Origin: Centroberyx gerrardi
Lineage: Eukaryota; Chordata; Actinopteri; Beryciformes; Berycidae
Assembly (NCBI RefSeq): GCF_048128805.1
Contig: NC_136010.1
Span: 15,789,980-15,853,979, forward strand
DNA: 64,000 nt
Direction: 5' to 3'
This document shows, piece after piece, positions 50,333-63,508 of the stretch; position 1 is the first letter of the stretch; every line of letters begins with the position of its first letter. Both the position numbers and the translations under genes were made by a program. The notes below the pieces were generated by a model. The model was not told the origin of the DNA. It did no database searches and saw only the letters and a list, made by a program, of their open reading frames with translations.

Positions 50333-52560
50333 CAGTTTTTTACGATCGCTAGCAAGCGTTTTTCAATACTTATAATACTTTTTCTAAACTCTTCACACAC
50401 CAACTCACCTACAACACACAGTTGGCAAAACAGTTAATTTTATGGTCAAAATCACATATTGTAAACTAAACACCAACACTAATTTTCTAAATGCAAGAAT
50501 ACTTTGTCAAAATACACTAACTCTACCAAAACACTGCAAACATGTCTCAAAATCAAATAATTCTTTCAAAACTCTAGCACATGTTTTCTTCCAACAGGAA
50601 CATTTAGTCAATCATAGCACAATGACATACAAAATACTAACAGTAGATGGTATTACATTACTTTACATATGTCAGTTCTACCCTTATACAATAGACAGTA
50701 TATTGATAGTCAATTGTTTTTCGCACTGCAGTTTCTTTTGAAGTCACTCTACATTTTTCTTTTGTTGAGTGTAGTAAATGTACGCATTTTTATCTTCTTT
50801 TTTGCAAACATTCTATATCAAAAGTGAATGACTCATCTTTATTTTATAGAATGTACAGTATATGAAAAAGGAATAAGTGACAGAATTGCTGCAGTAAAGG
50901 CTTTACAGCATGGGTCTCAAACTCGCGGCCCGCGGGCCAATTGCGGCCCGCGAGACGATATTTTGTGGCCCCCACCTTAATATGAAAGTTTAATGTTAGT
51001 GCGGCCCGCGAGTTTTATATGGATGGCACTTTACAGTATTGTGTGCGGAGCTGAAAGGAACCTACCAATCACGGTGGGGTATATGGCTCTCGGGGGTGGG
51101 ACATCGACCGGGCTTGATGCAAGCAGAGAAACATTTCTCAATGAGTGAAAGTTACAGCAGCGTTGCCATGGAGAGTTTTCTTCCGTGCCTGGCTGGCTGC
51201 CTCGTTTCTATTGGGCACACGCGGACATTCGTCCCAGCGCGCTGCGTTCACAACACTTCCAAAAAAAAGATTTTAAAGTTGCTGCCCAGCGGGACATTAT
51301 ACGTATATATGTCTCTCTCTGACAAAATAAATCAAAGTGATGCGTACGCGGCGGGATAAAAGAAAAGTAAGGAACTCAATGTAGCCTAATGTAGTCTGCA
51401 GTCACATAGCGACACCTGTCCGTCGGCGATAACAGTCCCCGGTAACCCGGACCAATTATAGGGTCGCACCGTTATTTGTGGGTCATTATTTTTTATTTGC
51501 ATCGCGCTATTTGCATTGCCTCACACGATGAACACTACATATATTTCTATATGATGTCATTTGTTTTTTTTGTTTCTATGACTACTGCCAGGTCTCTAGC
51601 AGCAAGGAGTAGGCAAGAGAAGCCATGTTCAGAAGAACAGTTCATGTTCTTCAATGTTCCATTCATGTTCAGGACAATTCATATTCAGAAGAACCCATTG
51701 AGGTTAAAGAACTGTTAATAAAGACGTTTAAATCTTATTTTGTGTTAAAAAATAAAAATAAAGACATTTGAGAAGATTGGAATTTTTTTAACAAAGCTTT
51801 TCTTGTGGAATACCTGATGCGGCCCAGCCTCACCCAGACTCTGCCTCCAGCGGCCCCCAGGTAAATTGAGTCTGAGACCCCTGCTTTACAGTATTTGCAA
51901 TAGGAAATTACTTCAAGAGATCAACAAAAATCTGCAATATAGCTGCTGGTTACAGTTGTGTAAAAATAAAATATACAAAAAGAGAAAGGCACAGAAGAAA
52001 AAAAAATAAAAATACACAGTCCTTTTCTAATCTACCCGGTCTTCTGCATTTGGCCACATGTTCTCGTCCACATCACTCCTTATATTTTCTCTGGCTATGC
52101 ATCATGGGAAGTATATTTTGGCGTGCCTTATCCACCCCTGGCAGTGTTCAGCTGTGATTGGTCTATTTGCATAACTTCAATCAGCTGTTTCTTACGTAAT
52201 AGCAATAAAAAAATATAGGACATATATTTGTGTTTCAATATACAATGTGAACTGCTGTTCACTTCAATTTTAGCCTATAAGTTAGGTTTAGAACATGAGG
52301 TTATCTGTTCTGACATACAGTGTGAAAGCATTTGTAAATTTGGCAGTAAAAATCCATAGTTTTGGTCTTGGTTGAGCTTGTGTGTAAAAGAAATTCAAGA
52401 GTTTTTAAAATGTGTTCACTGAATGCATTTTGTGTCAAAGGAACAAGAAATGTGTTAATGGTATGGCCCACAACAGACCGATGTTGTGCTAACTGTGTTA
52501 AGAGTTATGAAAATGTGACTACAGAACTGATAAAAGGTTGCTAGCAATCGTAAAAAACTG
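50333..52560 (+). mobile_element. Tc1/mariner-like TA element, complete copy
   Basis: TA at 50,331-50,332 and 52,561-52,562. Ends are CAGTTTTTTACGATCGCTAG and CTAGCAATCGTAAAAAACTG. Arm C keeps the empty site (AAAGTTAATGTAG at about 23,533). Without the nested hAT it is about 1.25 kb and matches 1-1,072 in inverted orientation. No transposase is recognised. Confidence 0.92.
50909..51883. mobile_element. hAT-Charlie-like element nested in the TA element
   Basis: 8-bp duplications CTTTACAG at 50,901-50,908 and 51,884-51,891; ends CATGGGTCTCAAAC and GTCTGAGACCCCTG. CpG-rich CGGCCCGCG blocks lie near the left end. Non-autonomous; the homologous element at the left window edge lacks it. Confidence 0.93.
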
Positions 52561-53353
52561 TAATGTAGCAGTCAAGAAAGGCCATGCACCACCTACTGGC
52601 CGAGATAAATTGCATCCTGCAACATCCCGGCAGCATCTAGGCCTAAATACAGTGAAATTGCTTAGCCTCAACACTGTAAAGAAGACTGTTAAGAAAACAA
52701 ATAATAAAGTAAATATTTGCCAGCTAGCTCTGTGTTATTTTCTTTAGCTAGCTTACGCTTGGTTCGGACCGGACGTGTAGCGGCCGAGTAGCTACTGTGA
52801 TTTTGCGAGCGAGTCGCAGCTGGACTGTTCACACCAGAAGTGTATTTCTCCGCGCCGGCCAGCAGCTCTCCGCTACAGGAGGAGAAATACCCCATGGAAA
52901 CAGGCTGTAGGCTACTTACATTGTGCTCCAATAGCCACCAAAGCTTCATCTTTCTTAAGGGCAGTTTATAGTACAACGATTTATGATCGCCCGCACATCG
53001 CTACAAAGTCACCAACATTCCATCATCGCTCAACTTTGATTTTGGACACTGTCGCTCATAAAAAGTATAAGCACTAGAGCGATTATAGAACGCATCTCAG
53101 AGGTTCAGTCATTTGCTCTCATCTAGTTACTTTACTTTGTTACTATAGTTCTAAATAGCAACTAGTTACTTTACTAAGTTAGTCTTTATTAAAAGTAACT
53201 CAGTCGAGTGCTTGCAAGTTACCCGCTTAAAAACTTCACAACCTTTATGTCTTCTGGTGATGTTCTCACTAGTAGGCTATAGAAATCATCACCGAGTACA
53301 CTGCTGTTATCTACTTATCTGTTATCTACCTAACAAGCAGCTTTCATGTATTC

Positions 53354-53722
53354 GATCCCTCCCATCCAGTGATGCCCCTGTGAAAACGTACCATCACACG
53401 CACTGCGATTGCAGCACTGACTACAACGGAAGTGCCTCTGCTCCAACAATCGTGCTACTACTACCATTTTTCTTTACATACGTACCTCTGGAGTTTTTAT
53501 AAAGGCTCACTCCCTTTAAACACATTTTCAAGAGATTATTGAGCTGTGTTGGTAGTGTCCGTACCATATGCAGTCAGCTTACTAAGTGTCTGGCAAGTCA
53601 TGTGTGTGTGTGTGTCAAAATGAGGTTGTACAGGAGAAACAGTTCTGCCTTCTAACCTAATACAACAATACAGAACAGAAACAAAGCTTAATCTATATGT
53701 GGTATCAGAGAAATTTCCATTG

Positions 53723-53779
<57 letters not shown>

Positions 53780-54003
53780 AAACAAAGTAAGGTGAAGCGA
53801 TCAACAAAGAGGCCAAGAGACAGAGAAAGATAGACACACACTGAAAAAGAGACAGAGAACTACAGTATATGTAGAGAAAGAGTGTGTGTGTGTGTGTATG
53901 TGTGTGTGTGTGTGTGTGTGGTGGTGGTGGGTGGGTTGTGTACCTTTCATAATATGCTTGTGTAAACTCTCACTATCAGACTGAGCTGGGTGACACACGC
54001 ACG

Positions 54004-54037
<34 letters not shown>

Positions 54038-54280
54038 TGAGTCCACATGGCTGTGAGTGGAGGAGTGCAAGAAAGAGAGACAGAAAAAAGACAGAAGTGG
54101 AAAAAACAAAGAAAAGGGACAATTATTTCTTCCTCTCCCCACCTCCCACACTCTTCCTGAAATCTCTCTCTCATCTCCACTACTTTTCAGCCTGTTTCTC
54201 TCTCATGTAAATTAAGATGACACTGAAATAACTACAGGTATGTATTTTTTCCACTGTAAAACAACCTGCCACTTAAAAAA
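53354..54280 (-). repeat. Second inverted-repeat block, unit 2 left arm
   Basis: Copy of 24,340-25,272 with different (GA)n and (GT)n lengths. Also lacks the hAT insertion seen at 33,463. Confidence 0.85.
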
Positions 54281-54882
54281 AAAGGAGGACCAGTAGGAGA
54301 TGCTCTTCCCTCTGGTCTGGACACCGTTTCAAAGCTAACAGCCAGCTTTAATTGCAGTTAGAACCAGTTAGCAGTTCAATATTCACAGCAAAACGGTAGG
54401 CGGGTCATTTCTTTCACTACGAACATTACTAACGGTGTCAACTAATACAAACTAGTAAATTCTCAAACTAAAGCAAATACACATAATTAAAAGAATCTCT
54501 ATAAGCAATTATTTAGGGTTAAATTAAGCCTACCAGGCCAACAGTGCATGAATAACAAGCTCTCCAGGCCTGACGTGAGCTGTCCACGGTGCTGAAAGAG
54601 CGCGAAGCGCAATTCATTGTAAACAACTAGTAGTTTCAGACACTTTTCATTCCCAAGCAAAATATGGCATTGCTTTTGTTGTTCATTTAATTTGAGGGAA
54701 TTGTTTAAGCTGTTTTTATGTCAGCTGATACATAACACATAGGCCTAGTGCTATTCAGTGCAGACTAGTAGTTGTCGAGAAGGGCGAGGCTTCTCCTCAT
54801 TCCAAAGCAAAAATGTCATTGTTTCAGTTTTAAATTGTTTGGTTTGTAATTGTTTGTTTGAATTGTTTGGATTATTTCTATG

Positions 54883-55486
54883 TGTCACGATCTCAGCCCT
54901 AGCCCTTGTGTCTGCCATGATCTGCCCCTGTCTGCCCCTGTGTCCTGGTCAACCACTCTTTTCACTCCCCAGTCCTGCCATCCTCCCACCAGCCACCAGA
55001 TGTCCTCGGACTTTCCTCCCTTCTGTGCTCCTTCCCTCCACACCTGCCCTGCATCACCCTCGTTAGCCCTGTTACCTTGTTCCCCCTTCACCAGCCTGCT
55101 TCCAGCCAATTGGCTCCCGGACTCTCTCCCCTCCTGCCAGCTGTTCCTCGTGTGTCATTAGTCCCTGTCTGTGTATATATAGGTTGTGTTTTTCAGTGTG
55201 TGTTGCCAGTTCCTCATTTTGTTACGTGTTGTGTTCCTTGCCTGGTTACCTGCCCTGTGTTTGTTTAGTAAGTCTTTTCCTCTAACTACCTGCCAGCCTT
55301 GGACTCCTTGTTTGTTTAGTTTTTGCCTTTTGCCTGTCGGCCTCTTTGAGTTCTTGACTTTTTGGATTACCTGCTTTATTTTGTACTTTGCCTCAGTTCC
55401 CTATTAAAACCTTTTACGTAACCCCAGTTCTCTGTGTGCCGGTCTGCGTTTGGGTCCAGACCCCGAGTTTCTCCACACACGTGACA
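54883..55486 (+). mobile_element. Solo LTR, unit 2 copy
   Basis: Same LTR and same CTATG duplications as 27,340-27,952, with a 9-bp deletion in a TTGTGTTCC direct repeat. Confidence 0.9.
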
Positions 55487-55752
55487 CTATGTTGAGCTGT
55501 CCATGATGCTGAAAGTGCACATAATGCATTTAAGTTGAAATCCGAAAATGTACCATTATTGATGCAAACCAACTTGAATCCTCGCTTTTTTTTCTCTTTT
55601 ATTTATTTATTTTTTTTTGCACATTAGCTCTTGAAACGGGCCCCCAGATGCTTAAGGCCGCCCCCGTCCGGAGGACAGCCGTCTGCAGATTCGAGCCAAT
55701 CAGGGCCAGTCGGTACAGGTAGGCGGAGCAGGAGATCTCCAAGATCTCAGAT

Positions 55753-57068
55753 TAGTGCCAGGAAGTTTGAGTCTTTTTGTTGATTCGTTCATGTCGGGTC
55801 AGTACATCCTAAATGAATCGAACTTTCGAGTTTTTGAGCTTTTTCTTAGACGGAGCTATCTGGTCTTCATACAGCTTCAGGCAATGTCCTGTGTGCTTAC
55901 ACACTGAGTGTTGTACTCGTTTTAGGCCAGTAGAGGGCCAGATATCCTATTTAATTACTGTTAATTGTTTCTATTTCATTAGATTTTAGAATGTTAACAG
56001 TTTTTAGTTTTATTGATTATAATTGTCTATTTATATGGTGAGAGAAGCACTGTAATAGTCGTTTTCAAATTTGGTGTGTGTAATTGTTTAAGAAAATAAT
56101 TAACAGAGTACAAAAGCATACTTTTATTTAAATTTGTTAGTAATATGGCTTAAGACAAAGTACAAGATTAGTTACACCAAAAGGATAAACAACTACCAAC
56201 CAAGCTGGAAACCGCAGCAGCTTGCCTACCTGGGCAGACACAGTATCTGCAGGCTGACCGAGACAAGCAGCATGTCAAACGTTCGATACTCCTGCCATGT
56301 CAAGTCAAGTTTGAGTTTTCAGTATACCGGCACATGAACGACTCATTCAACAAAGCAGTATCTATACGGCAAGCCCCGAGGGGGAAAACACAAGTCGGCA
56401 CATGACACAAAACTATACAACCGCTCAATACAAGGACATACAGTAGTATACACAAAGAATATTATTTGTTTGTTCAGTGAAACCATGTCTATCAACTTAT
56501 CGTCCCTACAACAAAACAGTTTTGTGGTAAAGTACCACAGGCACAGTGTTTTGCAGGCTGTCGGCAACGAGCAGCAACTCCAGCATTCACTGTCGCTGCC
56601 GTGTCGAGTCGAGTTCCAGTATTCCGTATGCGGGTTACGTACGTACTGAAACTCGACAACCCGAATGAACGGCTGGCTCAATGAGGAAGTAGTACTACAT
56701 TGTTGAGCGAGTTGTCGAGTTTCAGTACGTACGTAACCCGTATATGGAATACTCGAACGACTCAAGGAACGACTCGACATGGAAGTACGATGCTGCTTGA
56801 CTCGGACAGCTTGGATAGTGATTTGAAAGTTAAACTAGAAATCCTGAATGAACGGCACGCTCAACAATAATATATACTACTTCCACAAAGAGCGGGTTGG
56901 AACGTGCGATGTCTTCATTTAAGATACATGGCAATCATTCAGTCGTTTAATGAGCTTTGGAAACTCAAAGTGGGAGGAACCAGTACGTACCACTACAGAC
57001 TCGATATGTATCGAGCCCGAGAATGATCCGGTACAAATGATTCGTGCGTTCATTTTTGACCAGCACTA
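55753..57068. mobile_element. hAT-type element with palindrome, unit 2 copy
   Basis: Same TCTCAGAT duplications and ends as 28,218-29,529. Confidence 0.8.
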
Positions 57069-57540
57069 TCTCAGATGAGTCTCAGGTATTCCTGCAGAGA
57101 GACATGCTAACGTAGAGCATCGAGGGGAGGATGTTTGATTTCCTCAGCACACTGGCCACTGATGCACTGTGCATATGCCAGGATTTGTTATCTCCTTATC
57201 TGAGCTTATGCTGCCTTCAATTGCTGTCGGAAATATCGTTATTGCAGTTGAGAGCACATGAATGACCCAACACAGTGATCAATACGTCTGGGAGTGTTGG
57301 AATTTTCTGTGAGACCCGAGTTGCCCAGATGTGGCGTAATTTGGCAGAGAAAGTGATGTTCAACAACGTTTGGGTACTATTTTAATATATATATGCCTGG
57401 TAAGCATTTTCTCCTCTTCGTTCTGCAGCTGCAGCACAAAGTCGCCTTGTGCTGCTTGATTTCCTGATCAGCCACTGCAAAGCTACTTTTGCTACAGGGT
57501 TTTGTTATTATTTCTAACCAAAAGCACTTGAAAGTACAAT

Positions 57541-58572
57541 CATGGGCGGAAATTACGGGGGAGACAGGGGGGTCCGGACCCCCCCTTCCTGGGAAAAACA
57601 GAGGGTTGTCCCCCTCAATATATCATTGTAAACATAACTATATAATTTTAAATAATATAATAATATGCATTGAAAGCACTTGTGCTAATTATAGGCACAA
57701 AACAATGCGTTTTTAAGTTTCTAAAGATTGCGCCCCCCCTCTCATATGCCTCACAGTGGTTTGGTCCACTGCCTACCTGCCTCCCCGAACCCCCACACAC
57801 ACACATTAGCCCTCGGTACGAGTGTCTGTGGAGGATCTCTGGAAGTGTGTCAGTGGTGGCTGACCTCCAGTAAGTAGCTGCTTCGCAAAGGTTAACTTAA
57901 AACAAAGGATGTGTCAGACATTTTTCTTTACTTCTGCCACTCAATAGAATAAAACACATTCACAATTGTAACCAGACTACATTTTGTTCGCTCCATTACC
58001 TCGCGGTTGAATCTTGTGCGTCAACGTATTGGTACGGAGCAGCCGCGTCTCCTAATGCATGTATGTGTATGGAGGCAGGAGGTCTATCCACAATTAAAAT
58101 CCTCATAACTCACTGAATTTTCGACGGATTTTCAAGCGGTTTGGTTTGTTACAAATGCCAGACATGTATTTATGATACAGGATACTTGGTTAAATTAAAA
58201 TGCGGGTTTTCATACCAAAATTATCTTTTGTAGATGGTAACAGTAATATTTCTATAATATAATAGGCTATTTAAGATTAACTTACCCTACGTAATTAGGT
58301 TCTAAGTATATTCTTTTTTTCTTACTGCATGTAAAATGGCTGCCACTATGTAATTGTGTTTATGATTTTGGAAATAAATGAAGACTTAATTCTTAAAAAA
58401 GACCCTGAAGTAAGTTTCTGGCAGGCTTCATAGCGTTCTGGACTTTTACACATTGACAGCAAAACATTAGAGATCTGCTTTTTCGGGAAAACTAAATCTA
58501 ATTAGGCATATGTTAGCTTTAGTTCAGTTAATGGGTGTTGCATCTCACCTACTACTGTAAATAACCTGCATG

Positions 58573-58611
<39 letters not shown>

Positions 58612-58909
58612 TATTTGTCAGCCAGCCAGGTCAGTTAAAATGGCAGAGAAAAGAAAAACAGACATCCGATCATTTTTCAGTGCACCGAAACGCCAAGTAG
58701 AAAGACCCCAGTAATATCAAAGGCAATTTGATAAAATCTTCATAAGAAAGGAATGAAGTGCTTATGGAAATGTTTCATAATGGACCTCTATATACATTTA
58801 ATACAACAGTACTTTTGGCGGCACCTTTGGTGTCCCCTTCAGGAATTGCTCTTGAGAAATTTTTCTGTTTATTGTCCCCCCCAACAGTGAAATGAAATAT
58901 CCACCCTTG
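57541..58909 (+). mobile_element. hAT element with transposase stub, unit 2 copy
   Basis: Duplication AGTACAAT/TGTACAAT (one mismatch). Fuller than the unit 1 copy by about 220 bp near 57,580-57,800. The stub frame is at 58,640-58,714. Confidence 0.9.
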
Positions 58910-59050
58910 TGTACAATAACTCATATTTACGACTTCTGATCTCAGTGGTAGGAGTTTATGAGGAGCACTTCATCATGAAGCATACAACCCATACTTAATG
59001 TGTTATTATTGGTTATGTGTTGTTGTTGTTGTTGTTGTTGTTGTCTTCAG

Positions 59051-59364
59051 GGAACGGATCTGGAGCTGAAGGTGCTGGTGAGGCGGTTCATGGCTCCTAC
59101 CTCCACTGGAGCTCCATCCAGCAGCAAGGCCTCAGCCGCATGAAGAGGACACACATCCACCTGGCTGCAGGCCTGCCAGGGGAGGGCGGTGTCATCAGCG
59201 GTAAGCTCTGCGTGTGTGTGTGTGTGTGTGAGAGTAAGAGAGAGACACAGAGACAAGTATGTCAGCTGAACGTTTAGGTAAATCGATTCTTCACCTGTTG
59301 AGGAGAGGCATGAGGAGAGACTGTGACCTGGCCATATTTATTGATGTCCCCAAAGCTCTCGCCG
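59051..59364 (+). pseudogene. trpt1: TRPT1 fragment, unit 2: two exons
   Basis: Exons 59051-59200 and 59308-59364 duplicate those at 31,291 and 31,534, with the same frame conflict in the first. The RHG-block exon is missing because the corresponding 1,473 bp are absent from this unit. (GT)n expands in the small intron. Not a working gene. Confidence 0.8.
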
Positions 59365-59665
59365 GTAAAACCAGCCGCTAATGATGACTAACGCTAACCA
59401 ACACACTCAGTACTGTGTGTGTGTGTGTGTGTGTGTAGGCAAAAATGTCTCTCACACCTGTGGCTATGGTGAATTTATCAACTTCCTGTACAGTCTAGAA
59501 AATGACTTGACTTATTTTAAGTCAAGAAAAGGTAGCTATTTAAAATCAACTTCTGTTCACTTTTATTTCAGGTTCTGGCTGTGCTCAAGCTCAGCTGTTC
59601 TTTCAAACATCTCTTTTAATTCCCTACACACAAACACATGCATGCACGCACACATGGGCACGCGT

Positions 59666-59724
<59 letters not shown>

Positions 59725-59984
59725 AGAAGCTTCATAAACATAGCTGCCAAGACTCCCTTGTTTCCTTTGTTGTTGAGTTCAGTATCAATTGCATTTCCAT
59801 CCATTTCTGCTCTTAGAAAAAACTAAATTATTTTCACTACACAGGTTTGGCAGCTCTGCACAGCAGCCTTTGGCCTTCAGTCTTCCCTCAGGAAACAAAC
59901 TCCTCAAAACTCTTCTTCTCTCCTCTCATTTCTTATGTTGCCAGTATGTGTTATGTAACCCAATTAATCATCTATTCTATGCTG

Positions 59985-60041
<57 letters not shown>

Positions 60042-60291
60042 GATGCGTCTCTAGGAGTGTGTGTTTGTGTCTAGGAGGTAAGATTTAAACATTAGTTGGA
60101 TGGAACTGGCATCAGTGTTTGGATGACTTTCACTTTATTATGGGGAAAGAAGATCCTGGGGTTTTTTCAGTATTTGCAGTTTCTGGAATTAAAATGGAGA
60201 GAGTGACGCGTTAGTTTCAGGATTGGTTACAGGGTCTGAAATCGCTTAGTGCAGGTTTAACATACCACAGTGTCATCTCTCCCATTCATGT

Positions 60292-61697
60292 CATTTTTTT
60301 TAAATAGCAGGTTGTTTTACAGTGGAAAAAATACATACCTGTAGTTATTTCAGTGTCATCTTAATTTACATGAGAGAGAGAGAGGCTGAAAAGTAGTGGA
60401 GATGAGAGAGAGATTTCAGGAAGAGTGTGGGAGGTGGGGAGAGGAAGAAATAATTGTCCCTTTTCTTTGTTTTTTCCTCTTCTGTCTTTTCTGTCTCTCT
60501 TTCTTGCACTCCTCCACTCACAGCCATGTGGACTCAGCAGTGTGTGTGTGTGTGTGTGTGTGTGTATGCATGTGTGTCACCCAGCTCAGTCTGACAGTTG
60601 AGAGTTTACACAAGCATATTATGAAAGGTACACAACTCCCGGCACCCACCACCACCACCACACACACACACACACACTCTTTCTCTACATATACTGTAGT
60701 TCTTGCTCTCTTTTTCAGTGTGTGTCTATCTTTCTCTGTCTCTTGGCCTCTTTGTTGATCGCTTCACCTTACTTTGTTTCTCATTTCTCTCTTGGTACGG
60801 ACACTACCAACACAGACAATAATCACAAGGTGAGTCATATGTGAGTCTTGTCTTTGTAGTAGTCTTTGTGATTGTACACGATCATACAGCCCTAAAGGGA
60901 ATGCGGACTGGGTGAGGGGGTTTAAGCTTTGTGTAATTTCTTCTTTGTAAAATAATGAAGGAAATATGACTAGATGACAGAGGGACCCGTCTTCTTGTGT
61001 TCAACTTCTGTGCAGTCTGGAGGTTAAAAGTGAGTTTAGATGAAGTGAAAAGGGGAAGGCAATGAGGACTACAATTTGTAAAGCACAAAGAGGGAGAAAA
61101 CGACAGTCAGAGGAGTTTGGGGAGTTATTTTGTTGGCTCACTCTCCTGAAAATGTGTTTAAAGGGAGTGAGCCTTTATAAAAACTCCAGAGGTACGTATG
61201 TAAAGAAAAATGGTAGTAGTAGCACGATTGTTGGAGCAGAGGCACTTCCATTGTAGTCAGTAGGGCTGAACAATTAATCGAAATTTTATTGAAATCGCAA
61301 TATGGCCTACTGCAATTTTCAAATCGCAGGAGGCGCAATATTTGTTAAAGGCGAAATGTGTGTCAAAATACCATTTTAAATGAAATACTGTCGTGCTGCA
61401 GAGATGTCCTGGCCTACACATCATATTCTACAGACTTAAGAAAACATCTTTGTTTGGTACAGATCCCCGCAAAAATCACACCATAATCATTTTAATATGT
61501 TTTCAATGAAAATGAGAATAATGATGTAAAAATGATCATTCCCTCTAATATCGCAAATCATATCGCAATTGCAATTTCAGTCAAAATAATCGCAATTAGA
61601 TATTTTTTCAAAATCGTTCAGCCCTAGTAGTCAGTGCTGCAATCGCAGTGCGCGTGATGGTACGTTTTCACAGGGGCGTCACTGGATGGGAGGGATC
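60292..61697 (+). repeat. Second inverted-repeat block, unit 2 right arm
   Basis: Copy of 32,487-33,900, including the hAT at 61,261. Confidence 0.85.
61261..61626. mobile_element. Short hAT-Ac element, unit 2 copy
   Basis: GTAGTCAG duplications at 61,253-61,260 and 61,627-61,634; same element as 33,463-33,829. Confidence 0.92.
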
Positions 61698-63508
61698 GTC
61701 CTGCTTCCCAGTATTGGCCGCTTGATGGGAGTGGCACTGAAATAACAGGTGGTGTCCCAATAGTTGATTGACAAGTACTCTCCTTACCTGAAACATAAAC
61801 ACAAATTCTTCTCAAATATGAAAACCCAATGTAACGTCTTCCTGGGTTTGAGTCACATAAATGAATGTGTCACAATTTCAAATGTTGACCTGTAATATAC
61901 CAAATAAGTTAAAAAACAATAAAAATTTGAATACCCAAAACAAACTATATTACAAGATAGCAATTTTAATAGACCACTGTGAACACTATGCATGCAGTAT
62001 GTTACAGTAGTTCATTTATCATCACAGGTATAGGAGCCAACTCTTTTTTCTTTTTAATTCTTTCTCTCCTTGGCATTCTGTAATGTAATGTACTAATGTA
62101 ATGTAATGTCTCTGTTTAACTTAGCTGATATTACTCCACTGACTGGTACGCTCCCGTCTCTTTCCCATTCACACTTAGTTTTACACAATAATAATAATAA
62201 TAATAATAATAACCTTTATTTGTATAGCACCTTTCATACACAACATGCAGCTCAAAGTGCTTTACATCAATAAAAGGCAGATAAAAGACAGATAAAAAGA
62301 TAAAATTCATATAAAAGAACAAGCAAGATGCATTGCATTAAAAGAATCAAATCAAGTAAAATAGAAAGATAGAACACAACTAATACTCCCACTTTTAGAT
62401 GCACATTGTGAGTGAACCCATATGTTTTTCTTTAATTTACTTTTCCCCTGTCCTTCCTGATTCTACTCTTGATCCGATATTTACGTCAGATCTCACTGCC
62501 CAAGGCAGACGAGAATCATAGATTCTCCTCTTGGTCAAAAACCTCACCATCCACAGATGGATGAGAATCATACAGGGTAAAGCTCTGTCCCCCCCACATA
62601 TAGTGTTCACTTGTGCAAGTAAGCATTACCTGGACAAGACCAATGAAAATTCGTACTTGCCCGTGTCAATACACATACACAATACTTTTATGAGATTGGT
62701 TCACAAAGGTATCATCAGGTACTACATATACATTATTGATAGCTAGCTCAAGAGAAGTTATAGGACTATAGCTACCAGCTAGCTGGCAATTATTTGCCAC
62801 ATTAGCTTCAACTCAAGCTAGATGCCTCATTTAAACTAAGCTATCAATAGCTTAACAAAAGCACCAATAAAATACTAGATTGATTATAACGCAAGATTCA
62901 CGGATGCAGAATGGCTGTGGAATGGCACCGAAGCGTAGCACGCTTCCTTTCGGCGCCCATGTTAATGGGTCAGACCATTCACACCGGCCATGGTACAGCA
63001 CGGAGCTCCGCTTGCGGCTCGCGATCTGCAGCGCCAGTTTCGGCATCCAGTCCATTTTCTCTGCACGCCACGGCGCATATTTCACATGAAAACGCCATAG
63101 AAATAGATGGTGACTGCTTTGATATGATAAAGTCAATGAAGAAAGGGAGAAAGTGAAGAAGATGGACTATATAAAGTTAATCCCTGGTGTGGAAAAGTAC
63201 AGTGAGCTGTCAGCATTGTGTCTACAAGGCCAACAGTAAGAAAGATGAGGCTTTGGTGGCTATTGGAGCACAATGTAAGTAGCCTACAGCCTGTTTCCAT
63301 GGGGTATTTCTCCTCCTGTAGCGGAGAGCTGCTGGCCGGCGCTGAGAAATACACTTCTGGTGTGAACAGTCCAGCTGCGACTCGCTTGCAAAATCACAGT
63401 AGCTACTCGGCCGCTACGCGTTCGGTCCGAACCAAGCGTAAGCTAGCTAAAGAAAATAACACAGAGCTAGCTGGCAAATATTTACGTTATTATTTGTTTT
63501 CTTAACAG
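61698..63508. other. Noncoding stretch, unit 2
   Basis: Counterpart of 33,901-35,723: SINE/L2-type tail with a shorter (TAA)n at about 62,188-62,213, a GC-richer block at 62,900-63,230, and the start of an arm equivalent to D at about 63,237. No gene recognised. Confidence 0.5.

Noticed and set aside
50442..50741. 99-codon frame, also at 655-963 on the minus strand
   Set aside because: Part of the TA element ends in both copies, with no transposase motif.
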